Source of the DNA: CAVXAE01 sp044225565
GTDB lineage: Bacteria; Pseudomonadota; Gammaproteobacteria; Steroidobacterales; Steroidobacteraceae
Assembly: GCA_044225565.1 (NCBI GenBank)
Contig: JBGAIL010000026.1
Location: forward strand, 1 to 35,332
Direction of reading: 5' to 3'
DNA: 35,332 bases
Part shown: one piece after another, positions 23,333 to 30,435 of the stretch
Layout of the letters: the number at the start of each line of letters is the position of its first letter
Position numbering within the stretch: position 1 is the first letter of the stretch
Program-made: the position numbers and the translations under genes
Notes under the pieces: generated by a model
What the model saw: only the letters and a program-made list of their open reading frames with translations
Database searches by the model: none
Told to the model about the DNA's origin: nothing

Positions 23333-25710
23333 ACAGCCGTCGACTTCCTTTCGCCACGCTGCAATGCGTGGCTTCATTCTTCGCGGCGCAAGCCGCGCCC
23401 GCGACTCCCGTCACGCTCACGGCGCAACAGTGGACCGAAATCGGTACCGCACTGCGCGCGGCTGCCGAACAGGAGCGCACCGGACAGGGCATCCCGTCCA
23501 TTGCCGTCGGTATCGTGAGCGCCGGCGGCCAGGGCTGGCATGGCGTGGCCGGCTTCGCCGATGCGCGCAAGGAGAGCGTGGCCGGGCCGCAGGCGCTCTA
23601 CCGCATCGGCTCGCTCACCAAGCTGATGACGGACGTCCTGGTGATGCAGCTCGTCGAGCGCGGCACCCTGAATCTCGATACGCCCGTGCGGGCTTATCTT
23701 TCCAGCTTCGCGCCCCGGGATCCTTATTCGAAACCGGTCACGCTGCGGATGCTCATGAGCCATCATGCCGGCCTGGTCGAGGAGCCGCCGCGCGGGCATT
23801 ACTATGATCCCAACCCGCCTTCGCTCGCCGAAGTGGTGCGCAGCCTGAACGGCACGACGCTCATCGCCGAGCCTGGCACCACGTACCATTATTCGAATGC
23901 CGGTCTCGCGGTGGTCGGCCGCGTGCTCGAGGTGGTTACGAGCAAGCCCTATGAGCAACTGCTGCGCGAGGCACTGCTACAGCCGCTCGGCATGAGCGAG
24001 ACTTCGCTGCGTGCTTCTCCAGAGGTGCGCGCGAGGCTCGCCTACGGAGAGATTGCGCCGTACGACGGAACGCGCTTCGCGGCACCCGTGTTCGATCTGG
24101 GTCCGACTCCCGCCGGCAACGTCTATTCGAGCGTGCCGGACGTTCTCAAATTCGCCCGATCGTTGCTCGAAGGCGGACTGGCGGCGAATGGCCGCATCCT
24201 GCAAGGCGAGACGATCGCTTCGATGTGGCAGCCGCAATACCCGCCCGCCGGGGATGAGCGGCCCGGCATCGGATTCTTCCTGCGCTCGCTCGACGGCCAT
24301 CGCGTGGCCAGTCATTCAGGCAGCGTATATGGCTACGTGGCCGACCTTTCGGTGTACCCGGACGACGGCTTCGCGACGACCATCATGATCGCGCTGGGCG
24401 AGGCCAACCCCGTGCGCCGCCGGTTGCGCGACTTCGCGGCCCGGCTGGTTTTCGCCGCGCAGGCAGGCGAAGCCACGCCGCGGTATGCGATGAGCGACGC
24501 GGTGCCTGCATACCTCGGCCGCCGCATCGCCGGCCATTATGTGGGCGATGGCGGCAGCGTCGATCTGCGTGTGATGAATGGCCGCACCTTCCTAGAAGCA
24601 CCCGACGTCGCTGCGGAACTGCGCCGCATCGGCAATCGCTGGGTGCTGGACGACGTCTTCACTTCCCGCGACGACGTGAGCGTGGATGCCGATTCGGCCA
24701 CGGTGGAGGTTGGTGGCGTGCGCTACCGTCGCATCGAGCAGTCCGCGCCGGCACTGCCGGATCCGGAGCTCGCCGGCCTCATCGGCGACTACGGGCAGGA
24801 GTTCGGCTACCTCCGCATCTACGAGCGTGACGGCCGCCCTTACGCGCGCACCGACTGGCAGACGTACCAGCCGCTCGAGCGGGTGAGCAGGGACGTGTAC
24901 CGGCTCGAGGGCGTGGAGCCTCGCGAAGAGCTGAGATTCTCGCGAGACCGGAAGGGTGCGCCCCGCAGCGTTGAGCTCGGCGGCATCGTGTTCGAGCGCC
25001 GCGATTTCGGCGCGGAGGCCAACGAGCGCGTCCGTGCCGTGATCCACGGCAACCGCGGGCTGCGCGCGCAGGCGCTGAAGGCCACACCACCGGCGCCACC
25101 GGCCGATGCTTGGAAGCCGGACCTCGTGGAGGTCGTGAGCATCGAGCCCGGCATCCGGCTCGACATCGGTTATGCGACGAAGGACAACTTCATGGGCATG
25201 CCCGTGTACGACGAGCCGCGCGCCTTCATGCAGCGCCCCGCGGCCGAAGCGCTGGCTCGCGCCCATCGCCGGCTGATGCAGGAGCACGGCTTCGGCATCC
25301 TGATCCACGATACCTATCGTCCGTGGTACGTCACGAAGATGTTCTGGGACGCCACCCCGCCCGCCTCCCGCGATTTCGTCGCCGATCCCGCGCAAGGGTC
25401 CAAGCACAACCGCGGCTGCGCCGCGGACATCACGCTCTATGACCGTTCGAGCGGCGTCACGCTCGAGATGCCTGGACTGTACGACGAGATGTCCTCCCGC
25501 TCCTCGCCTCTCTTCGTAGGCGGCAGCTCGCTGCAGCGCTGGCGGCGGGACGTGCTGAAGGAAGCCGTGGAAGCGGAGGGCTATGCGGTGTACGAGATGG
25601 AATGGTGGCACTTCGACTACGCCACGTGGCAGCATTATCCGGTGATGAACGTGAAGTTCGACGAAGTGCCCGCCGGCGCGGCGGGCACCCCCGTTGGAGC
25701 GCAGCGATGA
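23329..25710 (+). CDS. fusion: class C serine hydrolase + VanX-type D-Ala-D-Ala dipeptidase
   Basis: The 793-residue protein has an N-terminal signal-like segment (residues 1-22). A PF00144 serine hydrolase domain (about 35-380) has SLTK (Ser95, Lys98), YSN (188-190) and HSG in ASHSGSVYGY. A beta-rich linker (about 395-580) has two lipocalin-like units. The C-terminal M15D domain (about 600-775) carries the VanX zinc site: His693 and Asp700 in SKHNRGCAAD, and His761 with catalytic Glu758 in EWWH. The His-to-Asp (7) and Asp-to-His (61) spacings equal those I know for VanX (116/123/184). A TYRP motif (Arg664) matches the active-site Arg region. The dipeptidase half should cleave D-Ala-D-Ala; the other half may hydrolyse a related D-amino-acid amide or ester. 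The ATG overlaps the preceding stop; AGGAG lies eleven bases upstream. Confidence 0.93.
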   Translation: MNSRRLPFATLQCVASFFAAQAAPATPVTLTAQQWTEIGTALRAAAEQERTGQGIPSIAVGIVSAGGQGWHGVAGFADARKESVAGPQALYRIGSLTKLMTDVLVMQLVERGTLNLDTPVRAYLSSFAPRDPYSKPVTLRMLMSHHAGLVEEPPRGHYYDPNPPSLAEVVRSLNGTTLIAEPGTTYHYSNAGLAVVGRVLEVVTSKPYEQLLREALLQPLGMSETSLRASPEVRARLAYGEIAPYDGTRFAAPVFDLGPTPAGNVYSSVPDVLKFARSLLEGGLAANGRILQGETIASMWQPQYPPAGDERPGIGFFLRSLDGHRVASHSGSVYGYVADLSVYPDDGFATTIMIALGEANPVRRRLRDFAARLVFAAQAGEATPRYAMSDAVPAYLGRRIAGHYVGDGGSVDLRVMNGRTFLEAPDVAAELRRIGNRWVLDDVFTSRDDVSVDADSATVEVGGVRYRRIEQSAPALPDPELAGLIGDYGQEFGYLRIYERDGRPYARTDWQTYQPLERVSRDVYRLEGVEPREELRFSRDRKGAPRSVELGGIVFERRDFGAEANERVRAVIHGNRGLRAQALKATPPAPPADAWKPDLVEVVSIEPGIRLDIGYATKDNFMGMPVYDEPRAFMQRPAAEALARAHRRLMQEHGFGILIHDTYRPWYVTKMFWDATPPASRDFVADPAQGSKHNRGCAADITLYDRSSGVTLEMPGLYDEMSSRSSPLFVGGSSLQRWRRDVLKEAVEAEGYAVYEMEWWHFDYATWQHYPVMNVKFDEVPAGAAGTPVGAQR

Positions 25711-26060
25711 CCCAGACATACCGTGGTGGCTGCCAGTGCGGCAAGGTGCGTTACGAGGTCGACCTCGAGCTCGGCGAAGTCGTCTCGTGCAACTGCTCGC
25801 GCTGCGGCAGGCTCGGCTCGCTGCTGGCGTTCGCGCCGGCGTCGCAGTTCCGGCTGGCGAGCGGCGAAGGCGATCTCACGCGGTTCGAGTTCAACAAGCA
25901 CGTCATCCATCACTATTTCTGCTCCACCTGCGGCATCCAGTCCTTCGCGCGCGGCAAGGGACGGGATGGCGCGGAAATGGCGGCCGTCAACGTGCGCTGC
26001 CTCGAAGGCGTCGACGTGGACTCGCTGAAGGTGAGGAAGATCGATGGACGGAAGCTCTGA
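25707..26060 (+). CDS. GFA-family zinc protein (glutathione-dependent formaldehyde-activating-like)
   Basis: The 117-residue protein has the GFA/CENP-V fold signature: GGCQCGKVRYEV (Cys9, Cys11), SCNCSRCGR (Cys28, Cys30, Cys33) and FCSTCGI (Cys72, Cys75). These cysteines bind the structural and functional zinc ions in Gfa. Paracoccus Gfa was reported to speed glutathione-formaldehyde adduct formation, but most family members are uncharacterised. No formaldehyde pathway genes are nearby. The ATG overlaps the stop of the VanX fusion as ATGA, so it is the last gene of the operon. It ends six bases before the convergent waaA stop. Confidence 0.9.
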   Translation: MTQTYRGGCQCGKVRYEVDLELGEVVSCNCSRCGRLGSLLAFAPASQFRLASGEGDLTRFEFNKHVIHHYFCSTCGIQSFARGKGRDGAEMAAVNVRCLEGVDVDSLKVRKIDGRKL

Positions 26061-26066
26061 GCCGTC

Positions 26067-27380
26067 TCAGCGTTTCGCGCCCTGAGCCGCCAGCAACGGC
26101 TCGATGAGACCCAGCAGCCGCTCCAGCGCTCCGCGATTCTCCTCGACGGTGGCGCGCCCGATGGCGCCGATGCGCGCGCGCTCGGTCTTGTCGGCGAGCC
26201 ATGCCGACACACGCTCCCCCAGTTCCGTGGCATCCCTCGCTTCGACCACCGCCCCGCGCTGAATCAGGAGCCTGGCGATGTCCTGGCCATTGAAATGATG
26301 CGGACCCGTGAGCACGGGACGCCCCAGCGCGGCCGGCTCGAGCAGATTGTGCCCGCCGACCGGCACCAGGCTGCCGCCGACGAAGGCCACGTCGCCGGCG
26401 GCGTAGAAATCCAGCAGCTCGCCGAGCGAATCGACCAGCAGCACCTCCGTCCGTGCGCCCGCAGGAGCGCTGCGCGGTTCGCCGCGATTGCGCGGCAGCG
26501 TGAAGACCTGGGAGCGCTTCACGAACGGCACCGATTCGGCGGCCAGCCACTGCGCGACATCCGGGAACCGCTTGGGATGCCGGGGCACGAGAATGAGCAT
26601 GGCCTCGGGATGGACACCGCGCACGATGCGATGCGCTTCCAGCACCATCTGCTCTTCGACGCCGTGCGTACTGCCGGCCACCCAGACGGGCCGGCCCGCC
26701 GCATAGCGCTCGCGCAGCTCGGCTCCGTGCGTCTCGATCGCAGGAGGAACCGGGAGATCGAACTTGACGTTGCCGGTGACATGGACGCGCGCGGGATCCG
26801 CGCCGATCGACCGGAACCGTTCGGCATCGTCCGTGGTCTGCGCCGCGATCACGATGCCTCGCGACAACGCCTCGCGAAACAATCCCGCCAGCCTGCGGTA
26901 GCGCCCGATGGACCGCGGGGAGATGCGCGCGCTCGCGAGAACCAGCGGCACGCGGCGACGAGCGCATTCGAGATACATGTTGGGCCACAGCTCCGTCTCG
27001 AAAAAGATCGCGAGCTGCGGCAGCGTGCGATCGAAGAACCGGCGCACGCAGCCAGGAAGGTCGAGCGGCAGGTATCGCGCCTCGACGTGGCCGCCGAAGA
27101 GCGCATGTACGCGCTCGCGGCCGGTGGGCGTATTGGTGGTCACGAGCACGTGGGCTTCCGGAAAGCGCTCGCGCAACTGCCGCACCAGCGGCGCGGCGGC
27201 CTGCACTTCGCCGACCGACGCGGCGTGCACCCATAGGCTGGGCTCGGACCGTCGCGCCCCGAATCCGAGCCGCTCGCCGAAATGGCGCCAGTACCCCCGC
27301 TCGCCGAAGCCCTTCCACAGCAGCACCGCGCAATAGAGCGGCGCGAGGAGGAACGCGGCCAGCGTGTAGAGAAAGCGCAT
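26067..27380 (-). CDS. waaA: 3-deoxy-D-manno-octulosonic acid (Kdo) transferase
   Basis: The 437-residue inner-membrane-anchored glycosyltransferase (GT30) adds Kdo from CMP-Kdo to lipid IVA. An N-terminal membrane anchor (residues 3-22) and YWRHFGERLGFG (30-41) are typical. Catalytic Glu58 lies in HAASVGEV. ETELWPN, SARISPRS and VTGNVKFD follow, and the CMP-Kdo motif GGSLVPVGGHNLLEPAALG is in the C-terminal domain. The ATG at 27380 shares one base with the kdkA stop (TGATG), so the two are coupled. The pairing with Kdo kinase suggests a single phosphorylated Kdo, as in Haemophilus and Vibrio; here that is inference. An in-frame longer reading upstream is kdkA sequence in another frame and was discarded. 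Confidence 0.96.
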   Translation of the reverse strand: MRFLYTLAAFLLAPLYCAVLLWKGFGERGYWRHFGERLGFGARRSEPSLWVHAASVGEVQAAAPLVRQLRERFPEAHVLVTTNTPTGRERVHALFGGHVEARYLPLDLPGCVRRFFDRTLPQLAIFFETELWPNMYLECARRRVPLVLASARISPRSIGRYRRLAGLFREALSRGIVIAAQTTDDAERFRSIGADPARVHVTGNVKFDLPVPPAIETHGAELRERYAAGRPVWVAGSTHGVEEQMVLEAHRIVRGVHPEAMLILVPRHPKRFPDVAQWLAAESVPFVKRSQVFTLPRNRGEPRSAPAGARTEVLLVDSLGELLDFYAAGDVAFVGGSLVPVGGHNLLEPAALGRPVLTGPHHFNGQDIARLLIQRGAVVEARDATELGERVSAWLADKTERARIGAIGRATVEENRGALERLLGLIEPLLAAQGAKR

Positions 27381-28117
27381 CAGTTCCGCAGGTACCCGTC
27401 GAGCAGGCCGTGCCAGTCGGCCTCGCTGAAATGCTCCGGCGGCAGGCCGTAGGCGATCTTCTCGAGCGAGCGCCGCAGCCGCACCAGGTTCTCGTCGCAC
27501 CACAGGCCCGGCTTGCGCAAGCTCCCACGGTCGAAATCGATGAGGTGCACGAGGCCGTCCTCGCCCACCATCACGTTGTTCGCGTTGAGATCCGCATGGC
27601 ACACACCCAGCTCGTGGAACGCGCGGATGCAGCGGCCCACGGCGATCCAGTTGAGGATGGGCAGCGCGCGCTTGCGCAGCCAGCCCGCCAGAGATTCCAC
27701 GTCGAGGAGCCGCTCGGTGATGAGGTCTCCGCCGTAGCCGATGCCGCTGCGGTAGTAACGCGCGCCGACGGGCGCAGGCACTGGCAGCCCGGCGTGATGC
27801 AGATGGTAGGTCAGCTGCCATTCGGCGAACGGGCGCGTGCGGTTCTCCGTGCGCCAGAAATATCTGTCGTGGGAGAGCTTCGCGATGAGCCCGCCACGCC
27901 GGTAATGCCGCAGCACGTAGTGCTTGTCGCCGGAACGGAAGAAGTACGCCGCGCCGCGCCCTTGCGCCTCACCTTCCAGCTCGCCTCGCGAGCGCCAGTA
28001 CTCCGGATCGAACCAGCTGGGGCTCAAATTGATGGCCCGGGAGGCGTCATATAGGATGGCCCCGCCCGTCAGGGCCTTCCGCTTCACTTCCGAGCCGAGG
28101 GGCCAGGGACTAGCCAC
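27380..28117 (-). CDS. kdkA: 3-deoxy-D-manno-octulosonic acid kinase
   Basis: The 245-residue KdkA/WaaP-like sugar kinase phosphorylates the Kdo residue of the lipid A inner core. AILYDASRAINLSPSWFDP (20-38) and the YVLRHYRRGGLIAKL block (67-81) are family-specific. The kinase catalytic loop is CHADLNANNVM with Asp176, and the metal-binding motif is LIDFDRG (192-198). The GTG start at 28117 has TGAGGG nine to ten bases upstream; a second GTG at 28087 gives a shorter, equally possible form. Only 38 bp separate the 28117 start from the divergent GT9 gene. It is coupled to waaA downstream. Confidence 0.94.
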   Translation of the reverse strand: MASPWPLGSEVKRKALTGGAILYDASRAINLSPSWFDPEYWRSRGELEGEAQGRGAAYFFRSGDKHYVLRHYRRGGLIAKLSHDRYFWRTENRTRPFAEWQLTYHLHHAGLPVPAPVGARYYRSGIGYGGDLITERLLDVESLAGWLRKRALPILNWIAVGRCIRAFHELGVCHADLNANNVMVGEDGLVHLIDFDRGSLRKPGLWCDENLVRLRRSLEKIAYGLPPEHFSEADWHGLLDGYLRN

Positions 28118-28155
28118 GCCCGCACGCCCTCAGGGAAAGCACCGAGCCGCCGCCC

Positions 28156-29235
28156 ATGCCGCCCTTCGCCACGCCTCCGCGCAGCATCTGCCTGTTGAGA
28201 TTGTCCGCGCTCGGCGATACCTGCCACGTGGTGCCGCTCTTGCGCACGTTGCAACGGGCCTGGCCGGAAACGCGGTTCACGTGGGTCATTGGCAAGGCCG
28301 AGGCACGCCTCATGGATGTCATCGAGGGCGTGGAGTTTATCACCGTGGACAAGCGCGCCGGCCCGTTCGGATCGCGGCGGGCGTTGCGCGAAAGCCTGGG
28401 CGGACGCCGCTTCGACGCACTGCTGCACATGCAGCTCGCGCTGCGCGCCAGCCTGCTGGCCCAGATCGTCCGAGCACCGATCAAGCTGGGATTCGACCGC
28501 GCGCGGGCCCGCGAGGGTCAATGGCTTTTCACCAATGCGAGCATCGCGCCTCGCACCCGCGAGCACGTGCTGGACAGCCTGTTCGGCTTCGCTGACGCAC
28601 TGGGTGTACGCGAGCGCGTGCTGCGGTGGGACATCCCTCTGCCGTCCGGTGCGCTGGAATACGCCGCCCGACTCATTCCGGACGCACGGCCCACCCTCGT
28701 GATCAGCCCGTGCTCGAGCCATGCGCTGCGGAACTGGAGTGCGGAGCGTTATGCGGCCATCGCAGATCACGCTGCGAGCCGGCACGGGATGCGGGTGATT
28801 CTCGCGGGAGGCCCGAGCGCCATCGAGAAGGAGATGGGCGCCGCGATCGGGCGGGCTTCGCGATTCGCCGCCCGTGATGACGCCGCGTTCGTGAATCAGA
28901 TCGGCAAGGACACCCTGCCGCAACTGCTGGCGCTGCTCGGCCGTGCCACCGCCCTTCTGGGGCCGGACTCGGGCCCCGCGCACATGGCCACCATGGTCGG
29001 CACGCCAGTCATCGGTCTCTACGCGGCCACGCGCGTGCAGCGCAGCGGACCCTACCTCTCGCAGCAGTGGTGCGTGAACCGGTACGCAGAAGCCGCTCGT
29101 CGCTTCCGCAACCGCGAGCCCGAAGAGCTGCCCTGGACGGAGAAGATCGAGGAACCCGGGGTCATGGACCTGATCCCGATCGAAGCCGTGGCCGCGAAAC
29201 TGGACGAGTTGCTAGCATTACGCCAGGTGCGCTGA
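28156..29235 (+). CDS. GT9-family glycosyltransferase (ADP-heptose LPS heptosyltransferase-like)
   Basis: The 359-residue cytoplasmic enzyme resembles WaaC/WaaF heptosyltransferases. SICLLRLSALGDTCHVVPLL (10-29) is the N-terminal acceptor-side signature. LVISPCSSHALRNWSAERYA and the C-terminal LGPDSGPAHMATMVGTPVIGLY form the ADP-heptose site. Its position beside waaA and kdkA supports a role in inner-core lipopolysaccharide assembly. The exact heptose linkage cannot be told from sequence alone. No strong Shine-Dalgarno precedes the ATG. Two hairpins follow the stop, so it may be partly separated from the next gene. Confidence 0.9.
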   Translation: MPPFATPPRSICLLRLSALGDTCHVVPLLRTLQRAWPETRFTWVIGKAEARLMDVIEGVEFITVDKRAGPFGSRRALRESLGGRRFDALLHMQLALRASLLAQIVRAPIKLGFDRARAREGQWLFTNASIAPRTREHVLDSLFGFADALGVRERVLRWDIPLPSGALEYAARLIPDARPTLVISPCSSHALRNWSAERYAAIADHAASRHGMRVILAGGPSAIEKEMGAAIGRASRFAARDDAAFVNQIGKDTLPQLLALLGRATALLGPDSGPAHMATMVGTPVIGLYAATRVQRSGPYLSQQWCVNRYAEAARRFRNREPEELPWTEKIEEPGVMDLIPIEAVAAKLDELLALRQVR

Positions 29236-29248
29236 GTGCGCCAACGCA

Positions 29249-29276
29249 GGCGGCCAAAGTCGCATCTTTGGCCGCC
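29249..29276 (+). other. perfect 11-bp hairpin after the GT9 gene
   Basis: GGCGGCCAAAG (29249-29259) pairs fully with CTTTGGCCGCC (29266-29276) across a six-base loop. It begins 13 bases after the GT9 stop. No T run follows, so it is probably an mRNA 3' stabilising or pausing structure, or part of a two-hairpin terminator with the next one. Confidence 0.5.
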
Positions 29277-29295
29277 GGAACCGAAGCCGATGTCC

Positions 29296-29323
29296 GCAAA
29301 AAGCGCCGCAGGCGACTTTTTGC
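29296..29323 (+). terminator. terminator-like hairpin just before DUF6165
   Basis: GCAAAAAGCGCC (29296-29307) pairs with GGCG-A-CTTTTTGC (29311-29323): 12 bp with one bulged A and a three-base loop. The A5/T5 outer part makes it look like a bidirectional rho-independent terminator. It ends only eight bases before the AAGGAG site of the next gene, so it may also act as an attenuator. Confidence 0.5.
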
Positions 29324-29343
29324 CAATGAACAAGGAGCCCGCC

Positions 29344-29751
29344 ATGCAAGACATCCTCGTGCCCATCTCGCCCGGCGAGCTGCTCGACAAGATCACCATC
29401 CTGCGCATCAAGAGCCAGCGGATGGAGGACGTCGCGAAGGTCGCCAACGTGCGCCTGGAGCTCGAGCTGCTGGAGCGCACCTGGAAGGAATCGGGCGCCG
29501 CGGCAGCCGACGTGGCCGCGGACGAGCGCGCGCTGCATGCCGTGAACGAGCGGCTGTGGGACATCGAGGACCGCATCCGCGACAAGGAGGCGGTGCAGAC
29601 CTTCGACCGGGACTTCATCGAGCTCGCGCGTGCCGTCTACGTCTCGAACGACGAGCGTGCCGCCATCAAGAAGCGCATCAACCAGAAGCTGGGCTCGAGG
29701 ATCGTGGAGGAGAAATCCTACCGGCCGTATTCGGCCGGCGGACCGGGCTGA
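29344..29751 (+). CDS. DUF6165 family protein
   Basis: The 135-residue soluble protein has the opening ILVPISPGELLDKITIL (residues 4-20), which I recognise as DUF6165. The rest is strongly helical and charged (repeated heptad-like Leu/Glu/Lys), and ends KSYRPYSAG. No catalytic motif is visible. Family members are often seen near glycan or LPS genes, as here beside GT9, waaA and kdkA; the role is unknown. The ATG at 29344 is chosen because AAGGAG (29332-29337) lies six bases upstream. An ATG at 29326 would overlap the Shine-Dalgarno and is less likely. Confidence 0.85.
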   Translation: MQDILVPISPGELLDKITILRIKSQRMEDVAKVANVRLELELLERTWKESGAAAADVAADERALHAVNERLWDIEDRIRDKEAVQTFDRDFIELARAVYVSNDERAAIKKRINQKLGSRIVEEKSYRPYSAGGPG

Positions 29752-29762
29752 GCCTTGTGGCC

Positions 29763-29788
29763 GGCGCCTCTCGTCCGCGAGAGACGCC
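29763..29788. terminator. hairpin between convergent DUF6165 and small membrane gene
   Basis: GGCG-C-CTCTCG (29763-29773) pairs with CGAGAG-A-CGCC (29778-29788) with one mismatch and a four-base loop. It is centred in the 48-bp gap between the two stops, where a shared terminator is expected. There is no T run on either side. Confidence 0.35.
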
Positions 29789-29799
29789 GCCCCGCTCGA

Positions 29800-30051
29800 T
29801 CAACAGCCGGCCGTGACGGTGTCCTGATCCGGCTCCGCCCGGATGAACCGGGTGCCTTCGAGCAACCGGACGAGCCTCGCGCCGACGATGGCCACCGCGG
29901 CGATGCCCGCCCACACCAACGGCGAGGCGAGCCCTGCTACCCACTTCACGGCGCCGCCCAGCGCGAAGAAAAAGCCCACGTCCACCACCACGCAGGCCAG
30001 GGCGAGCGCGGCCCACACCAGGTACTTGCGGATGTCCTTGACGTTGCGCAT
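29800..30051 (-). CDS. small two-helix membrane protein
   Basis: The 83-residue product starts MRNVKDIRKYL and has two membrane helices, about residues 11-32 and 38-60. A short charged tail (RLLEGTRFIRAEPDQ) ends in a Cys. I recognise no family. The ATG at 30051 has GAGGAG eight bases upstream, which supports it over the longer in-frame reading. It lies 161 bp downstream of the zinc-finger gene on the same strand, with a hairpin between them, so it may have its own promoter. Confidence 0.72.
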   Translation of the reverse strand: MRNVKDIRKYLVWAALALACVVVDVGFFFALGGAVKWVAGLASPLVWAGIAAVAIVGARLVRLLEGTRFIRAEPDQDTVTAGC

Positions 30052-30182
30052 GACACGGTCTCCTCGTTGGATGGAGCCAGTGTAGGGAGGACGGGGTCTG
30101 GGCGCAGTCGGCAGGTGGTTATAAATGGGTTGCCGGCGAGGGATGCCGGACTTCACGAGTCGACGGCACCCTCCGGAGCCCT

Positions 30183-30211
30183 GGCCGGCGGCCGCGCAAA
30201 GCGGCCCGGCC
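30183..30211 (-). terminator. GC-rich hairpin after the zinc-finger gene
   Basis: On the + strand GGCCGG-CG-GCCGC (30183-30195) pairs with GCGGC-CCGGCC (30201-30211): 11 bp with a two-base bulge and a five-base loop. On the minus strand it directly follows the zinc-finger stop (30213-30215). It lacks a T run, so it may stabilise the 3' end or help rho-dependent termination. Confidence 0.35.
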
Positions 30212-30212
30212 C

Positions 30213-30410
30213 TCACTTGACCAGCGTGTACTCCGCCCCGCAGTAAGGGCATTTCGCCCAGCCGTGCTCCGCGACGGGCAGGTATACGCGCGGATGCGAG
30301 TTCCACAACTGCATCTGCGGCATGGGGCAGGCCAGGGGCAGGTCTTCGGCCGTGACCTGGTATTCGTTCTGGGCGTTCGGCTGGAGCAGCGGTTTGGCGG
30401 TGGCGGACAT
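30213..30410 (-). CDS. zinc-finger (zf-CHCC) domain protein
   Basis: The 65-residue protein has the CHCC zinc site of the family related to the NDUFS6 complex I subunit (PF10276): Cys28, His39, Cys54 and Cys57, in ACPMP, NSHPRVYL and CPYCGAEY. Bacterial members are short, stand alone, and have no settled function. The ATG at 30410 has AAAGGG about eight bases upstream. It lies 25 bp downstream of the FAD oxidoreductase gene on the same strand, so the two may be co-transcribed after glnE. Confidence 0.88.
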   Translation of the reverse strand: MSATAKPLLQPNAQNEYQVTAEDLPLACPMPQMQLWNSHPRVYLPVAEHGWAKCPYCGAEYTLVK

Positions 30411-30435
30411 GAGGCGACCCTTTGGAGAGCCGGGA

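Noticed and set aside
25987..27528. 513-codon minus-strand open frame
   Set aside because: Out-of-frame reading over waaA and kdkA; Arg/Ala-rich with no motif, while the correct frames show Kdo transferase and Kdo kinase motifs.
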